From Ruminococcus sp. AF41-9 (GTDB lineage: Bacteria > Bacillota > Clostridia > Lachnospirales > Lachnospiraceae), in NCBI RefSeq assembly GCF_003477525.1, contig NZ_QUDO01000001.1:62001-126000 (forward strand): a stretch of DNA of 64,000 nucleotides. The letters run 5' to 3'. Below, piece by piece: positions 47,921-57,051 of the stretch. The notes under the pieces were generated by a model. The model did not search any database. It was given only the letters and a program-made list of their open reading frames with translations, and was not told the origin of the DNA. Both the position numbers and the translations under genes were made by a program. Position 1 is the first letter of the stretch, and every line of letters starts with the position of its first letter.

Positions 47921-47993
47921 GAAATAAACGTAAATAAAAAAATAGAACGGATGGGGAGAAACCATACCGTATAAAATAATGGAGGATCGGATT

Positions 47994-50993
47994 ATGAGTG
48001 AAGTCATGACCTGTATGCCCTTTGAACAGTTAATGAACTGGGTATTGGAAGAAAAGAAAACAAAAGGAACCGTATTCGGACAGCACAGAGCTTATGTGGC
48101 AGACGCTGACAAGAAGCTGAATATTTTTGAGAGAGATTTAGAGACACCGATCGGACCTGCAGCAGGACCGCACACACAGTTAACACAGAATATCGTAGCT
48201 TCCTATTATGCAGGAGCACGTTTCTTCGAACTGAAAACAGTTCAGAAGATGGATGGTGCAGAGCTGGCAGCCTGTATTAACAGACCGTGTATTCTTGCAG
48301 AGGACGAAGGATACAACTGCGAATGGTCTACAGAGCTTTATGTTCCTCAGGCAATGGGTGAATATATCAAAGCATGGTTTATTCTCCATGTGATAGCAAA
48401 AGAATTCGGACTTGGCACACAGGACGGATTCCAGTTCAATATTTCTGTAGGATATGACCTTGCAGGAATCAAAGAACCAAAAGTGGATACTTTCATCAAC
48501 AGCATGATGGAAGCAAAAGACACAGAAATTTTCAAAGAATGTAAACAATGGCTGTTAGACAATATCGACAGATTCGAGAAAGTTACAAAAGAAGACATCG
48601 AAGCAATTCCGTCCAACATCTGTAACTCCGCAACCATCTCTACTCTCCACGGATGTCCTCCAAACGAGATCGAGAGCATTGCAAATCATCTGTTCAAAGA
48701 GAAACACCTGAATACATTTATCAAATGTAATCCAACCCTTCTTGGATATGAATTCGCGAGAAAGACCATGGATGACATGGGATATGATTACATGATGTTC
48801 GGTGATTTCCATTTCAAGGATGACTTACAGTATGAAGATGCAATCCCGATGTTCAAGAGACTGCAGGCACTTGCAGATGAACTGAACCTTGCATTTGGTG
48901 TGAAGATCACCAACACATTCCCTGTAGACGTTACAAGAAATGAGCTTCCAAGCGAAGAAATGTATATGTCCGGAAAATCTCTTTTCCCATTATCCATTTC
49001 CCTGGCAGCAAAACTTTCCAGAGAATTTGACGGAAAACTTCGTATCGCTTATTCAGGCGGTGCTGATTACTATAATATCGACCGTATCGTCGGATGTGGT
49101 GTATGGCCTGTAACAGTGGCAACTACACTTCTGAAACCGGGCGGATACCAGAGATTCACTCAGATGGCAGAGAAAGTGATGGCTGATGGTGCCAAAGAGT
49201 GGACAGGCATTGATGTAGCTGCACTTGAGCAGTTAGCTGAGGATGCAAAGAAAGACGCTCATCATGTAAAGAGCATCAAACCGCTTCCTAAGAGAAAAAC
49301 AGATTCCGAAGTACCGCTTCTTGACTGTTTCTTTGCTCCATGTGAAGAAGGATGTCCGATCCACCAGGATATCACAACTTATGTGAAACTGGCAGGAGAC
49401 GGAGATTATGCACAGGCATTAAGAGTCATCCTTGAGAAGAATGCGCTTCCATTTATCACAGGTACTCTCTGTGCACACAACTGTATGTACAAATGTACAC
49501 GTAACTTCTATGAAGAACCTGTAAATATCCGTAATACCAAGCTCATCGCAGCTCAGAACGGATATGATACCGTAATTAATGAGATCAAAGCAGGCACAGC
49601 AGACGGTAAGAAAGTAGCTGTTGTAGGTGCAGGCCCTGCAGGTATCGCTTCTGCATACTTCCTTGCAAGAGCAGGCGCTTTCGTAACTGTATTTGAGAAA
49701 GAAGAGAAAGCCGGCGGTGTGATCCGCTATGTGATCCCGGGATTCCGTATCTCCAATGAAGCAATCGACAAGGATATTTCTTTCATCGAGAAGATGGGCG
49801 TTGAGATCAAGACTGGTACAGAGATCACATCTGTTCAGGAATTAAAAGCACAGGGTTATGATGCAGTGATCGTAGCAGTAGGTGCAAACAAACCGGGTAC
49901 TCTGAAACTTGAAAAAGGTGAGACAGTCAATGCTCTGAAATTCTTAAGAGATTTCAAGGCAGCAGACGGAAAAGTTGCACTTGGCAAGAATGTAGTTGTA
50001 ATCGGCGGCGGTAACACTGCCATGGATACAGCAAGAGCAGCGAAACGTACAGAAGGTGTAGAACACGTTTATCTGGTATACAGAAGAACAAAACGTTACA
50101 TGCCTGCAGCAGAAGACGAGTTACTGGAAGTTCTGGAAGAGGGTGTAGAGTTCAAAGAACTCCTTTCCCCTGTATCTCTGGAAAACGGCAAACTTCTCTG
50201 CAAGAAGATGGAACTTGGAAACATGGATGCTTCCGGACGTGCCAGCGTAACAGAAACAGGCGAAACAGAAGAAGTTCCGGCTGACACAGTGATCGTTGCA
50301 GTGGGTGAGAAAGTTCCGACTGAGTTCTATGAAACAAACGGCATTGCTGTCAATGAGCGCGGAAAAGCCCGCATCAATGACAAGACAATGGAGACAAGTG
50401 TAGAAGGCGTTTATGTTGCCGGTGACGGCGCTAAGGGTGCTGCTACGATCGTAGAAGCAATCCGTGATGCTCAGGTTGCAGTAAAAGCAATCCTTGGACA
50501 TGATATTGTAAAAGGACAGCCTGTACCTGGAACAGAAGAAGACTGCTACGCGAAAAAAGCAATCCTCAAAGAGAGCAAAGAGGCTGCAAACGAAAGCGAA
50601 CGCTGCCTGACATGTAATAAAGTATGTGAGAACTGTGTAGACGCATGTCCGAACAGAGCAAACATCTCCATCAAAGTTCCTGGAATGGCAATGAACCAGG
50701 TGATCCATGTGGATTACATGTGTAACGAATGTGGCAACTGCAAGAGCTTCTGTCCGTATGCAAGTGCACCGTACAAAGATAAATTCACATTATTTGCTTC
50801 TGAAGCAGATATGGCAGACAGCACAAACGATGGATTTGCAGTGATCAATCCAGAGACAAAAGAGTGCAAGGTTCGTCTCCTTGGTCAGATTTCTGACTGC
50901 AAGGCAGATGATGCAAATGATAAGCTGTATGAAGGTCTTCGCAGACTGATCTGTGCAGTGATCGATGATTACAGCTATCTGATCATGAAATAA
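47994..50993 (+). CDS. ygfK: Putative selenate reductase-like subunit YgfK
   Basis: 999 residues from the ATG 8 nt after GGAGG; an earlier in-frame ATG is upstream of that site. The N-terminal 430 residues look like a dihydroorotate-dehydrogenase-type FMN barrel (LETPIGPAAGPHTQLTQNIV; CGVWPVTVATTLLKPGG). The middle is GltD-like: EEGCPIHQDITTYVKLAGDG, CAHNCMYKCTRNFYEEPVNI, then FAD site VAVVGAGPAGIASAYFLARA and NAD site VVVIGGGNTAMDTARAAKRT. The C-terminus has two 4Fe-4S motifs (CLTCNKVCENCVDACP; CNECGNCKSFCPY). The YgfK name is historical; in purine islands it is needed for urate or xanthine breakdown. Electron transfer to the ring-opening chemistry is inferred. Confidence 0.93.
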   Translation: MSEVMTCMPFEQLMNWVLEEKKTKGTVFGQHRAYVADADKKLNIFERDLETPIGPAAGPHTQLTQNIVASYYAGARFFELKTVQKMDGAELAACINRPCILAEDEGYNCEWSTELYVPQAMGEYIKAWFILHVIAKEFGLGTQDGFQFNISVGYDLAGIKEPKVDTFINSMMEAKDTEIFKECKQWLLDNIDRFEKVTKEDIEAIPSNICNSATISTLHGCPPNEIESIANHLFKEKHLNTFIKCNPTLLGYEFARKTMDDMGYDYMMFGDFHFKDDLQYEDAIPMFKRLQALADELNLAFGVKITNTFPVDVTRNELPSEEMYMSGKSLFPLSISLAAKLSREFDGKLRIAYSGGADYYNIDRIVGCGVWPVTVATTLLKPGGYQRFTQMAEKVMADGAKEWTGIDVAALEQLAEDAKKDAHHVKSIKPLPKRKTDSEVPLLDCFFAPCEEGCPIHQDITTYVKLAGDGDYAQALRVILEKNALPFITGTLCAHNCMYKCTRNFYEEPVNIRNTKLIAAQNGYDTVINEIKAGTADGKKVAVVGAGPAGIASAYFLARAGAFVTVFEKEEKAGGVIRYVIPGFRISNEAIDKDISFIEKMGVEIKTGTEITSVQELKAQGYDAVIVAVGANKPGTLKLEKGETVNALKFLRDFKAADGKVALGKNVVVIGGGNTAMDTARAAKRTEGVEHVYLVYRRTKRYMPAAEDELLEVLEEGVEFKELLSPVSLENGKLLCKKMELGNMDASGRASVTETGETEEVPADTVIVAVGEKVPTEFYETNGIAVNERGKARINDKTMETSVEGVYVAGDGAKGAATIVEAIRDAQVAVKAILGHDIVKGQPVPGTEEDCYAKKAILKESKEAANESERCLTCNKVCENCVDACPNRANISIKVPGMAMNQVIHVDYMCNECGNCKSFCPYASAPYKDKFTLFASEADMADSTNDGFAVINPETKECKVRLLGQISDCKADDANDKLYEGLRRLICAVIDDYSYLIMK

Positions 50994-51015
50994 TCAAAAA
51001 AGAAATATAAGATTT

Positions 51016-51053
51016 AACGCTGTCCACAGCAGAAACAGGCTGTGGACAGTGTT
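51016..51053 (+). other. 15-bp hairpin between ygfK and xdhD
   Basis: AACGCTGTCCACAGC and its near-perfect complement enclose an 8-nt loop. No run of T follows. It lies in a 256-nt gap that holds no gene and may stabilise or process the polycistronic mRNA. Confidence 0.55.
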
Positions 51054-51249
51054 GCATATCAGGCTGAATTGCGGCCGCATGGAATTTATGCTGATCTTCA
51101 CAGAGAAAGTTCTGTAAAGCGGGGGAAAGAACGGAAAATAAAAATCAGCAGATTTATGCGGTATCACAGGCAGACAGAAATTGACAGGAGGAAGACTCCG
51201 GCTGACTGCCCCAACAGGCAGACATGCGTAAAAGAAAGGAGAGTCCAAT

Positions 51250-53832
51250 ATGGCAGTATTTACAGTCAATGGACAAAAGGTCGAACCGGCCAGAAATCAG
51301 AAACTGCTGCGTTTTTTAAGGGATGAACTTCATCTGACATCTGTAAAGGACGGCTGCAGTGAGGGAGCCTGCGGAGCCTGTACAGTTATTATTGATGGAA
51401 AGACATGCAAGGCATGTGTCCCGGATACAGATTTACTGGATGGAAAGACAGTGATCACAGTAGAAGGACTGACTGAATGGGAGCAGGAAGTTTATACATA
51501 TGCTTATGGAAAAGCAGGGGCTGTACAGTGTGGTTTCTGTATTCCGGGTATGGTAATGTGTACAAAAGCTCTTCTGGATGTAAACAAAGAGCCGACAGAG
51601 GATGAAATCAAATATGCACTGCGCAACAATTACTGCCGCTGCACGGGATATGTAAAGATCATCGCAGCAGTCCGGCTGGCTGCGCAGGTGTTAAGGGAAG
51701 GTGTGATCCCGGATGATCTGGATCCGGACTGGAATCTGGGCCATCGTGTATCCAGGATCGATGTGGAAGAAAAGGTACTGGGAACCGGTAAATATCCGGA
51801 TGATTTTTACTTTGACGGAATGCTGTATGGGGCGGCACTCAGAAGTAAATATCCGCGTGCCCGTGTCCTGGAGATCGATACGGCAGCAGCGAAAGCACTT
51901 CCGGGAGTGGAGGCAGTATTAACTGCAGAGGATATTCCGGGTGAGAATAAGATCGGACATCTGAAACATGACCAGTATACGTTGATCCCGGTGGGCGGAC
52001 TGACACACTATCTGGGTGATGCCATTGCTGTTGTAGCTGCGAAGGACAGAGAAACAGCGGAGAAAGCAAAGAAGCTGATCAAGGTGAAATATGAGGTTCT
52101 GCCTCATGTGCATACCATAGAGGAAGCGGCAGCAGAAGGCGCTCCGAAGGTATTTGATGAAGAAGAAAATAATATCTGTGCGCATAAACATATCAGCAGA
52201 GGAAATGCGGATGAAGCGATCCGCAATTCGAAATATGTGATCAGTCATCATTTCGAGACTCCATGGACAGAACATGCTTTCCTTGAGCCTGAGAGTGCGG
52301 TGGCTTTGTATGATGAGGACGGAGATATTTTTGTATATTCCACAGACCAGTCCGCACACCAGACCTTACATGAGTGCTCCCTGTTACTTGGAACGGATAA
52401 GGTAAAGGTACAGAATGCGCTTGTTGGCGGCGGATTCGGCGGAAAAGAAGATATGACGGTACAGCATCTGGCTGCACTGCTCACCTATGCGACAAAGAAA
52501 CCGGTCAAGATGAAACTTTCCAGAGCAGAGTCCCTGCTGGTTCATCCGAAGCGTCATCCGTTTTATATGGATATGACCATGGGCTGTGATGAGAACGGTA
52601 ATATCATGGGAGTAAAAGCAAAGGTGGCATCAGATACCGGTGCATTTGCCTCTCTTGGAGGTCCGGTGCTGGAACGTGCCTGCACACATGCGGCAGGCCC
52701 GTATCATTATGAGAATTTTGAGATCGAAGGAACTGCTTATTACACCAACAATCCGCCGGCAGGAGCGTTCCGTGGATTCGGTGTTACGCAGACCTGCTTT
52801 GCAACCGAGACACTGTTGAATATGATGGCTGATGAAGTGGGGATCACACCGTGGGAAATCCGTTACCGCAATGCGATCCGCCCGGGTGAGACACTTCCAA
52901 ATGGTCAGATCGTAGATAATTCCACAGGTCTTGTCGAGACGCTGGAGGCAGTAAAGGATAAATATAATGCCGCTCTGGAAGAAGGAAAACCGGTCGGAAT
53001 CGGATGTGCCATGAAAAATGCCGGTGTTGGTGTCGGTATCCCGGATACAGGCCGTGTGAAACTTGTGTTTGAGGAGGACAGAAAGCTTCATATCTATTCC
53101 GGTGCTTCCTGTATCGGCCAGGGACTTGGCACTGTTCTGACACAGATGGTAGTGACCAACACAGATCTGAAACATGAAGATATTGTGTATGAGAGAAGTA
53201 ATACCTGGTTTTCACCGGATTCAGGTACCACTTCCGGTTCCAGACAGACTCTGGTAACAGGAGAAGCCTGCCGCAGAGCCTGCGATAAGATCATGGAAGA
53301 CCGCAGGTCAGGTAAGACGGTTGATGATGTGATCGGTAAGGTTTATTATGCGGAATATCTTGCAAAGACAGATCCTCTTGGTGCCAATGTACCGAATCCT
53401 GTTTCCCATGTGGCTTACGGCTATGCGACACAGGTATGCATTCTGGATAAAAAAACAGGCAAAGTTGAGGAGCTGGTTGCAGCTCATGATGTAGGAAAGG
53501 CTGTCAATCCATTGTCATGTGAGGGACAGATCGAGGGCGGTGTGGTAATGTCCATGGGATTTGCCCTGAGAGAAAAGTATCCGATTGATGAGAACTGTAA
53601 ACCGATTGAGAAATATGGTTCTCTGGGTCTGTTCCGTGCGCATGAGATTCCAAAGATCGATGCGATCGTGATCGATAAACCGGGATTAAATGTAGCCTGC
53701 GGAGCGATCGGGATTGGAGAGATCACTTCTATTCCGACAGCACCGGCGATTGCAGATGCGTATTTCAGACGGGATGGCGAGAGACGGTACAGTCTGCCTC
53801 TGACTGGAACACCATATGAAAGGAAGTGCTGA
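51250..53832 (+). CDS. xdhD: Fused Fe-S/molybdopterin hydroxylase, XdhD-type
   Basis: 860 residues combining two subunits. The first 155 residues hold the plant-type [2Fe-2S] motif (CSEGACGACTVIIDGKTCKAC) and the second [2Fe-2S] motif (CGFCIPGM and CRCTGY). The remainder is the large molybdenum-binding xanthine-dehydrogenase-type subunit, with GGGFGGKEDMTVQHLAALL, AGAFRGFGVTQ, GQGLGTVLTQMV and, at the end, the region with the active-site Glu (GIGEITSIPTAPAIADAYF). It resembles XdhD of E. coli and selenium-dependent hydroxylases such as purine hydroxylase. A FAD domain is absent, so it must use another electron carrier, possibly the adjacent polyferredoxin. RBS AAGGAGAG. Confidence 0.9.
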   Translation: MAVFTVNGQKVEPARNQKLLRFLRDELHLTSVKDGCSEGACGACTVIIDGKTCKACVPDTDLLDGKTVITVEGLTEWEQEVYTYAYGKAGAVQCGFCIPGMVMCTKALLDVNKEPTEDEIKYALRNNYCRCTGYVKIIAAVRLAAQVLREGVIPDDLDPDWNLGHRVSRIDVEEKVLGTGKYPDDFYFDGMLYGAALRSKYPRARVLEIDTAAAKALPGVEAVLTAEDIPGENKIGHLKHDQYTLIPVGGLTHYLGDAIAVVAAKDRETAEKAKKLIKVKYEVLPHVHTIEEAAAEGAPKVFDEEENNICAHKHISRGNADEAIRNSKYVISHHFETPWTEHAFLEPESAVALYDEDGDIFVYSTDQSAHQTLHECSLLLGTDKVKVQNALVGGGFGGKEDMTVQHLAALLTYATKKPVKMKLSRAESLLVHPKRHPFYMDMTMGCDENGNIMGVKAKVASDTGAFASLGGPVLERACTHAAGPYHYENFEIEGTAYYTNNPPAGAFRGFGVTQTCFATETLLNMMADEVGITPWEIRYRNAIRPGETLPNGQIVDNSTGLVETLEAVKDKYNAALEEGKPVGIGCAMKNAGVGVGIPDTGRVKLVFEEDRKLHIYSGASCIGQGLGTVLTQMVVTNTDLKHEDIVYERSNTWFSPDSGTTSGSRQTLVTGEACRRACDKIMEDRRSGKTVDDVIGKVYYAEYLAKTDPLGANVPNPVSHVAYGYATQVCILDKKTGKVEELVAAHDVGKAVNPLSCEGQIEGGVVMSMGFALREKYPIDENCKPIEKYGSLGLFRAHEIPKIDAIVIDKPGLNVACGAIGIGEITSIPTAPAIADAYFRRDGERRYSLPLTGTPYERKC

Positions 53833-53834
53833 AT

Positions 53835-54326
53835 ATGGCAGTAAAGAAGAAATTTCCATACAGATCAGCGGTTGTGGCATGTAATGGGGGATGCAGATCG
53901 TCTGAGGGGGAAGCAGGATGTGCAGATGGCTGTATCGGCTGTGGAGCCTGTGTAGATAAATGTAAGTTCGGAGCCATTTCCATCAATGAATATGGGGTAG
54001 CAGAAGTAGATGAAGAGAAATGTATCGGCTGCGGAGCCTGCGCAAAAGTCTGCCCGCAGAAGGTGATCCATGTTCACGAATGTGCCAACTACATTGTAGT
54101 AAAATGCTCCAATAAGAAAAAAGGCGCAGAAGCAAAGAAACAGTGTGAAGTCAGTTGTATCGGCTGCGGAATCTGTGAGAAAACCTGTACGGCAAGTGCG
54201 ATCAGAGTGATCGACAACTGCGCAGTGATTGAAGAGTCCATGTGTTTAAGCTGCGGAATGTGTGCTGTGAAATGTCCACGCCATGCAATCCATGACCTGA
54301 GAGGAATCTTTACCGCTGTCAGATAG
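53835..54326 (+). CDS. Polyferredoxin with several 4Fe-4S motifs (RnfB-like)
   Basis: 163 residues from the ATG after AAGGAAG; the preceding stop is immediately upstream. The first Cys group (CNGGCRSSEGEAGCADGC) looks like the RnfB-type cluster, followed by CIGCGACVDKC, CIGCGACAKVCP, CIGCGICEKTC and CLSCGMCAVKCP, that is four or five clusters. It lies next to xdhD and could carry its electrons. The homologue in this position in other purine islands is also an Fe-S protein. No membrane helix. Confidence 0.85.
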   Translation: MAVKKKFPYRSAVVACNGGCRSSEGEAGCADGCIGCGACVDKCKFGAISINEYGVAEVDEEKCIGCGACAKVCPQKVIHVHECANYIVVKCSNKKKGAEAKKQCEVSCIGCGICEKTCTASAIRVIDNCAVIEESMCLSCGMCAVKCPRHAIHDLRGIFTAVR

Positions 54327-54327
54327 T

Positions 54328-54354
54328 GTTACCGGGTACGGGGTGAACAGTAAT
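54328..54354 (+). repeat. Interspersed GTTACCG/CAGTAA dyad, copy 5
   Basis: GTTACCGGGTACGGGGTGAA then CAGTAAT, just after the polyferredoxin stop codon. A near match to copies 2 and 4. Confidence 0.6.
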
Positions 54355-54403
54355 CAGATAGTTTCTCTTTTGGAAATAAAAATAACAAAATATTTGTAAC
54401 AGA

Positions 54404-54432
54404 TTGAAATTTAATGCGCAATATGCTATACT
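54404..54432 (+). promoter_or_regulatory. Promoter of the xdhABC operon
   Basis: TTGAAA, exactly 17 nt, TATACT: a near-consensus promoter about 330 nt before xdhA. It marks the start of a long structured leader. Confidence 0.65.
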
Positions 54433-54473
54433 AAAACAACAGAACAAGCAACAAATTATGCAATTAAAAAATG

Positions 54474-54582
54474 AGTTCGCCTGATGTCTGAAAACGGGCG
54501 AAAGAGAAAAGCATGGTTCGGAGCCGGACATCAGTCCTGAGGGGAACAGAAGAATACCTTGGGGGTGAGTCCGGCTTTTTCT
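54474..54582 (+). promoter_or_regulatory. Candidate riboswitch or attenuator in the xdhA leader
   Basis: Three stems share bases: TTCGCC with GGCGAA, CTGATGTC (54481-54488) with GACATCAG (54527-54534), and AGCCGGAC (54522-54529) with GTCCGGCT (54569-54576), the last followed by TTTTT. The second and third cannot form together, the layout of an antiterminator and terminator. It is preceded by a strong promoter and leads to a molybdenum enzyme operon, so a ligand such as molybdenum cofactor or a purine is possible. I do not recognise the aptamer class. Confidence 0.5.
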
Positions 54583-54762
54583 ATATTTTAGAGAATGTCT
54601 GAAAGAAGGATACGGCAGAATTTTTCGTTATGGATGGGGTGACGGCAAAGGCTGTCCGCTTATGGGGAAGCGGCAGAAATTTCAGATATTCTTTAAGGTA
54701 TTTCAGAATGTACCATTTGCAGGAAATACTGAAAAATAAAATAGAACAGAGAAGGTGAAAAC

Positions 54763-57036
54763 ATGATTGGAAAGAGTGTTCCGAGAGTAGATGCCTATGA
54801 CAAGGTAACAGGACGTGCGAAATTCACAGATGATATGGCTCCTGCCAACTGTCTGATCGCAAAAGTCTGTCATGCAAAGATCGGTAATGGTATCGTAAAA
54901 TCAATTGATACCAGTAAAGCAGAGGCTCTGGACGGCGTAGTAAAAGTAGTGACTTTTAAAGACGTACCGAATCATTGTTATCCTACACCAGGACATCCCT
55001 GGTCTGTAGAGACTGCTCATCAGGATGTTGCGGACCGAAATATTCTTACAGGCAGAGTCCGTTATTACGGAGATGACATTGCGGCGGTAGTGGCAGAGGA
55101 CGAAATTACAGCACAGAGAGCAGTGAAATTAATTGAAGTGGAGTATGAAGAATATCCGGTGGAAATCCATCCCCGTAAATCCATGCTGGGAACCAACCCG
55201 CCGGTTCATGAGGAGAAGAAAGACAATATCCTTGTAAGCTCCAATTATTCTATCGGGGATGTGGACAGAGGTCTGGAGCAGTCTGCAACTGTAGTAAAAC
55301 GCAGCTACAAGACTCCTATTGTACAGCATTGTCATATCGAAAATCCGATTTCTTATGCCTATATGGAAAATGGCAGGATCGTAGTTGTGAGTTCCACACA
55401 GATTCCGCATATTGTCCGCCGTGTGATCGGTCAGGCACTGGGAGTTCCGTGGGCAAAGATCAGAGTCATCAAGCCTTATATCGGCGGTGGTTTCGGAAAC
55501 AAACAGGACGTGCTGTATGAGCCGTTAAATGCATTTCTGACCATGCAGGTGGGCGGCAGACCGGTGAAACTGGATGTGAGCAGAGAAGAGACTTTCTGCA
55601 ATACCAGAACCCGTCATTCCATCGAATATGATCTGACAGCAGGCGTGGACAAAGACGGATACCTTCTTGCAAAAGATATGGTGGCAATCTCCAATCAGGG
55701 AGCTTATGCTTCTCACGGACATGCCATTGCAGCCAACGGACTGACTTCCTGGAGACTGCAGTATGCCTGCCCGAATATCCGTGGAAAGGCTTATACAGTT
55801 TATACCAATACACCGGTAGGCGGTGCAATGAGAGGATATGGAATCCCGCAGGTATGCTTCGGTATTGAGTGCTTCATGGATGATATTGCGAAAGAAATCG
55901 GGATGGATCCGCTGGAATTCAGGAAAAAGAATCTGATCCATGGATATTATGAGGATGCTTACCTGAAACCGATCGCTGCGAACACCAATGGAATTTTTGA
56001 ATGTCTGGAAAAAGGTGCTGCCTATATCCACTGGGATGAGAAACGAAAAGAATATGCGCACCAGACCGGAAAGATCCGCAGAGGTGTGGGAATGTCACTG
56101 TTCTCCTATAAGACTGGTGTATGGCCGATTTCCCTGGAGATCGCAGGTGCGAGAATGACGCTGAATCAGGATGGAAGCGTAGGTCTGATGCTTGGAGCGA
56201 CAGAAATCGGTCAGGGAGCAGACACTGCATTTTCCCAGATGACAGCGGAAGTTTTAAACATGGATATCAGTGAGATCCATATTCAGTCTGTGCAGGATAC
56301 GGATGTGACACCGTTTGATACAGGTGCCTATGCTTCCCGTCAGTCCTTTGTCACAGGAACCGTGGTAAAAGACTGTGCAAATCTGCTGAAAGAAAAGATC
56401 CTGGCTTATGCCAGACAGTTAATGCCGGAAGAGACAAGAGAACTGAGTCTCGATCATGGCTGGATTATGGCAGGGGAAGATCAGGCAATGTCTCTTGCAA
56501 ATCTTGCGCTGGAGAGTTATTATAGTCTCACAAATTCATCTGTACTTACAGCCGAAGTTTCGGAACAGGTGAGGAAGAATACCATTGCTACAGGATGCTG
56601 TTTCGCAGAAGTAGAAGTGGACATCGAGCTTGGCAAGATTAAGATCCTGCATATCATCAATGTACATGACAGCGGAAAACTGATCAATCCGAAACTTGCC
56701 GAAATGCAGGTACATGGCGGTATGTCCATGGGAATGGGATATGGTGTTTCTGAGCAGCTTCTTCTGGATGAAAAGACAGGCAGACCTTTAAACGGAACTC
56801 TGCTTGACTATAAACTGATGACCATGATGGATACTCCGGATATCAAAGCGGATTTTGTAGAACTGGATGATCCGGTAGGACCTTTTGGAAACAAAGCTCT
56901 GGGTGAACCTCCGGCAATTCCGGGAGCACCTGCCGTCCGTAATGCAGTTTTACATGCAACGGGTGTCGCATTTAACGAAAATCCTCTGACACCACAGAGA
57001 TTGATCGATGGCTTTATGAAAGCCGGTCTTATTTAA
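54763..57036 (+). CDS. xdhA: Xanthine dehydrogenase molybdenum-binding subunit XdhA
   Basis: 757-residue molybdopterin subunit. Signatures in order are YDKVTGRAKFTDDM at the start, GGGFGNKQDVLYEPLNAFL, GGAMRGYGIPQVCFGIECF, GQGADTAFSQM and GEPPAIPGAPAVRNAV, with the active-site Glu in GEPP. It makes the hydroxylase that turns hypoxanthine or xanthine into xanthine or urate, or runs in the reducing direction in anaerobes. Downstream follow XdhB (FAD) and XdhC (Fe-S) with almost no gaps, as in E. coli xdhABC. Confidence 0.93.
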   Translation: MIGKSVPRVDAYDKVTGRAKFTDDMAPANCLIAKVCHAKIGNGIVKSIDTSKAEALDGVVKVVTFKDVPNHCYPTPGHPWSVETAHQDVADRNILTGRVRYYGDDIAAVVAEDEITAQRAVKLIEVEYEEYPVEIHPRKSMLGTNPPVHEEKKDNILVSSNYSIGDVDRGLEQSATVVKRSYKTPIVQHCHIENPISYAYMENGRIVVVSSTQIPHIVRRVIGQALGVPWAKIRVIKPYIGGGFGNKQDVLYEPLNAFLTMQVGGRPVKLDVSREETFCNTRTRHSIEYDLTAGVDKDGYLLAKDMVAISNQGAYASHGHAIAANGLTSWRLQYACPNIRGKAYTVYTNTPVGGAMRGYGIPQVCFGIECFMDDIAKEIGMDPLEFRKKNLIHGYYEDAYLKPIAANTNGIFECLEKGAAYIHWDEKRKEYAHQTGKIRRGVGMSLFSYKTGVWPISLEIAGARMTLNQDGSVGLMLGATEIGQGADTAFSQMTAEVLNMDISEIHIQSVQDTDVTPFDTGAYASRQSFVTGTVVKDCANLLKEKILAYARQLMPEETRELSLDHGWIMAGEDQAMSLANLALESYYSLTNSSVLTAEVSEQVRKNTIATGCCFAEVEVDIELGKIKILHIINVHDSGKLINPKLAEMQVHGGMSMGMGYGVSEQLLLDEKTGRPLNGTLLDYKLMTMMDTPDIKADFVELDDPVGPFGNKALGEPPAIPGAPAVRNAVLHATGVAFNENPLTPQRLIDGFMKAGLI

Positions 57037-57051
57037 AAGGAGGGGGATTTT

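Noticed and set aside
55525..56061. Minus-strand frames inside xdhA
   Set aside because: They are shadows of a strongly supported plus-strand gene.
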